A program made the position numbers and the translations under genes. The notes under the pieces were generated by a model. That model was not told the origin of the DNA, made no database searches, and saw only the letters and a list, made by a program, of their open reading frames with translations. DNA of 64,000 nt, taken from positions 21,407,275 to 21,471,274 of the forward strand of contig OZ024827.1 of assembly GCA_964016985.1 (NCBI GenBank), given 5' to 3'. Below are positions 62,417 to 64,000 of the stretch, piece by piece. Numbering within the stretch: position 1 is the stretch's first letter; each line of letters begins with the position of its first letter. This DNA is from Anodontia alba. Lineage: Eukaryota; Mollusca; Bivalvia; Lucinida; Lucinidae.

Positions 62417-62585
62417 CATAGCACCAAATAAGGTGCTTTTTTTTTTTATCTGAAAAAAAAAAAAAAAAAAGTGATTTTTCTTATTTCTCGATGAAAACAT
62501 GTAGTGGAACTCATTAGAAGTGCCTCACCAAGGCACTTCTAATGAGTTCCACAACATATGTTTTCATGGAGAAATAAGAAAAATT
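62417..62585. mobile_element. pal-A MITE, right end truncated at a TTAA
   Basis: CATAGCACCAAATAAGGTGC at left, core arms ACTCATTAGAAGTGCC perfect, then GAGAAATAAGAAAAAT stops at the TTAA of the next element. Confidence 0.75.
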
Positions 62586-62589
62586 TTAA

Positions 62590-62761
62590 CCCTCGTCATG
62601 CTGAATAAATTAAGATGCCACGCCCACTTCTAATTTTCTGCCAATTAGATTACATTCAGGTTGCTGATACAAATTCACAAACTTAATAACAAATAATGCA
62701 GATCCAGATCAGTTGGCTTCTTTGCAAAGGCTGGGCATATCCGGGCTCAGAAGGACCAGGG
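62590..62761. mobile_element. TTAA-E MITE, one hairpin arm deleted
   Basis: Left TTAA 62586-62589; right end GGACCAGGG followed by TTGA, a mutated TTAA. GATCAGTTGGCTTCTTTGCA shows the deletion junction. Confidence 0.75.
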
Positions 62762-63089
62762 TTGATTAATTGTTAGAATATTCTTTGTGAACTTAAGTTT
62801 GTCAAAAACCAAAATTAGGTCACTGCAACCTATATTTTTATCTGACCATCTTAAAACTAAAAGTTGTCCTGTACATATTTCTTGTAATGTTAAGCCCTAG
62901 ACTAATCAAATTTGGTATGTGGGTACATCTGTTGAAGATGGTGTATTGGGTACCAGAAGTGGTTCACGATGACTTATATTTTGACCTCTGACCTGTTTTA
63001 TACAAAAAGCAATTGTCCAATGCATTTCTCCTGAAGTGTATGGCCTGGGCTAACCAAAGTTGATGACCTAGTAAAGATGGTGGCAGTGG

Positions 63090-63490
63090 GAAGTGTCCAG
63101 GTGGCCAAGTGGTTAGCACACCCAACTACAAAATGAAATCATGAGGTTCTGAGTTTGAATACTGCTGACTGTATGGCACTTCATTGCATAGAGGCTTCCA
63201 TCATTATTCTTCCATCATTTCAGTATGATTAACCCTTGTCCTTCTGAACCCAGATATACCCTGCCTTTGCAGACAGTGTAGATCCAGATCAGTTGGCTTC
63301 TTTAGAAGCCAACTGATCTGGATCTGCACTGTTTGTCATTAAGTATGTTAATTTATAGCAATAATCCGGATCAAGTAATCTGACTGGCTAAAAATTAGAA
63401 GTGGGTGTGGCACCTTAATTTATTCAGCAGGACAAGGGTTAAATAATGTTGAAAGGGATATAAAACAACAAAATCATCATTATCATTGTC
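63090..63490 (+). mobile_element. SINE-3 split by a TTAA-E MITE
   Basis: GTCCAGGTGGCCAAGTGGTT (A box) and CTGAGTTTGAATACTGC (B-box region) precede. After the MITE: ATAATGTTGAAAGGGATATA and AACAACAAAATCATC. Confidence 0.82.
63233..63438. mobile_element. TTAA-E MITE nested in SINE-3
   Basis: TTAA at 63229-63232 and 63439-63442. Removing the MITE and one TTAA restores GATTAAATAATGTTG, matching the uninterrupted site at 57658-57864. Confidence 0.9.
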
Positions 63491-63574
63491 ATCATCATCT
63501 TGCAAAAAGTAAATTACTTTGGCTTATATTTTGACCTGACTCACTTTATGCAAAAAATTATCCTAACTATTCTG

Positions 63575-63805
63575 ACACCTTAATTCCTTACGGTACTTGT
63601 CCTAAAATTAAAAAAAAAAAAGATCCATTTTAATACCTGTTGATGTGTCTAAAAACTGCTTGACCTATGGCAGACAGTGTAAACCATGATCAGACCCTGC
63701 AGAATGGGGTTTCCGATAAAACACCACATTCTGTGGGGTCTGTTCTGGGTCTGCACTTTTTGCTTAGATTTATCTGCGCAAATACCTAGGATAAATCAGA
63801 AAAGT
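63575..63805. mobile_element. F element
   Basis: CGGTACTTGTCCTAAAATTA, TAATACCTGTTGATGTGTCT, CAGTGTAAACCATGATCAGA and TTCTGGGTCTGCACTTTTTG. A short extra hairpin occurs in the loop (AATGGGGTTTCCGATAAAAC). Confidence 0.72.
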
Positions 63806-63892
63806 TTACAGCTTATATTGTGAGGACATTGTGTAGGAATAAGGAAATGAACATTTGGGAGTGGCCTTATCTTGATACATGGTATGTCTCAT

Positions 63893-64000
63893 TATAGTAT
63901 GGTAACTGTCCTAAAATTTTGAACACTTTATTCCAGACTTTTTGGCCTAAATTTTGCTTTTCATGCAATTTTTATTTTCTGAAAATACTTAATGGAATGG
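63893..64000 (-). mobile_element. TA-I MITE, cut by the window edge
   Basis: ATGGTAACTGTCCTAAAATT, GCCTAAATTTTGCTTTTCAT and AATACTTAATGGAATGG are the reverse of the TA-I right half at 40648-40863. Confidence 0.65.

Larger units (their letters stand above)
62800..63570 (+). repeat. Decayed array-like sequence interrupted by SINE-3
   Basis: GACTTATATTTTGACCTCTG (about 62969) and GGCTTATATTTTGACCTGAC (about 63522) are partial repeats on either side of the SINE, in the style of the array units elsewhere. No termini found. Confidence 0.4.

Overview
The window looks like nuclear DNA of a bivalve-like mollusc. It is AT-rich and packed with repeats: palindromic miniature transposons, tRNA-headed SINEs, and bounded tandem-array elements that start with an AGCTCACCTGAGC-type motif and a TCCG microsatellite. 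The taxon is an inference from repeat style; no host exon or true RNA gene could be supported anywhere in the 64 kb. Family names used here (pal-A, TTAA-E, SINE-1 and so on) are local labels.

Protein-coding remains are all transposon-derived. They are a broken pogo/Tigger-like transposase with a C-terminal PHD-like finger (3468-5454), a 5'-truncated LINE with an open RNase H ORF (13412-14653) inserted into an older LINE reverse-transcriptase relic (12945-13391 and 14844-14905), the 3' end of another LINE (34074-34752), and an apparently intact Tc1-type DD34E transposase on the minus strand (35268-36290) with matching terminal repeats and a TA duplication.

Region by region. 1-12 kb: two palindromic elements, a SINE with a 13-bp target duplication, the Tigger element, a three-copy diverged duplication, and SINE remains. 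12-17 kb: LINE-in-LINE and the first CAG...CTG element with a 6-bp target duplication. 17-31 kb and 36-46 kb: dense palindromic MITEs. The largest groups are TTAA-E and TTAA-D (piggyBac-like TTAA targets), pal-A (CATAGCT...AGCTATG ends), and TA-type families F, G, I and O, many nested in one another or interrupted by SINE-1. 32-35 kb: an array with a unit of about 480 bp, followed by Tc1. 45.8-52.6 kb: three Helentron/pearl-like bounded arrays, one (166-bp unit, about 22 copies) nested in another (128-bp unit). 53-58 kb: more MITEs and a 1.1-kb CAG...CTG element. 59-61.5 kb: an array of 155-bp units that strictly alternate between two types, making a 310-bp higher-order repeat. 61.5-64 kb: SINEs and MITEs.

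The most unusual pattern is modularity. The same few hairpin cores recur inside families with unrelated ends and target sites, and the two arms of each hairpin change together from copy to copy.
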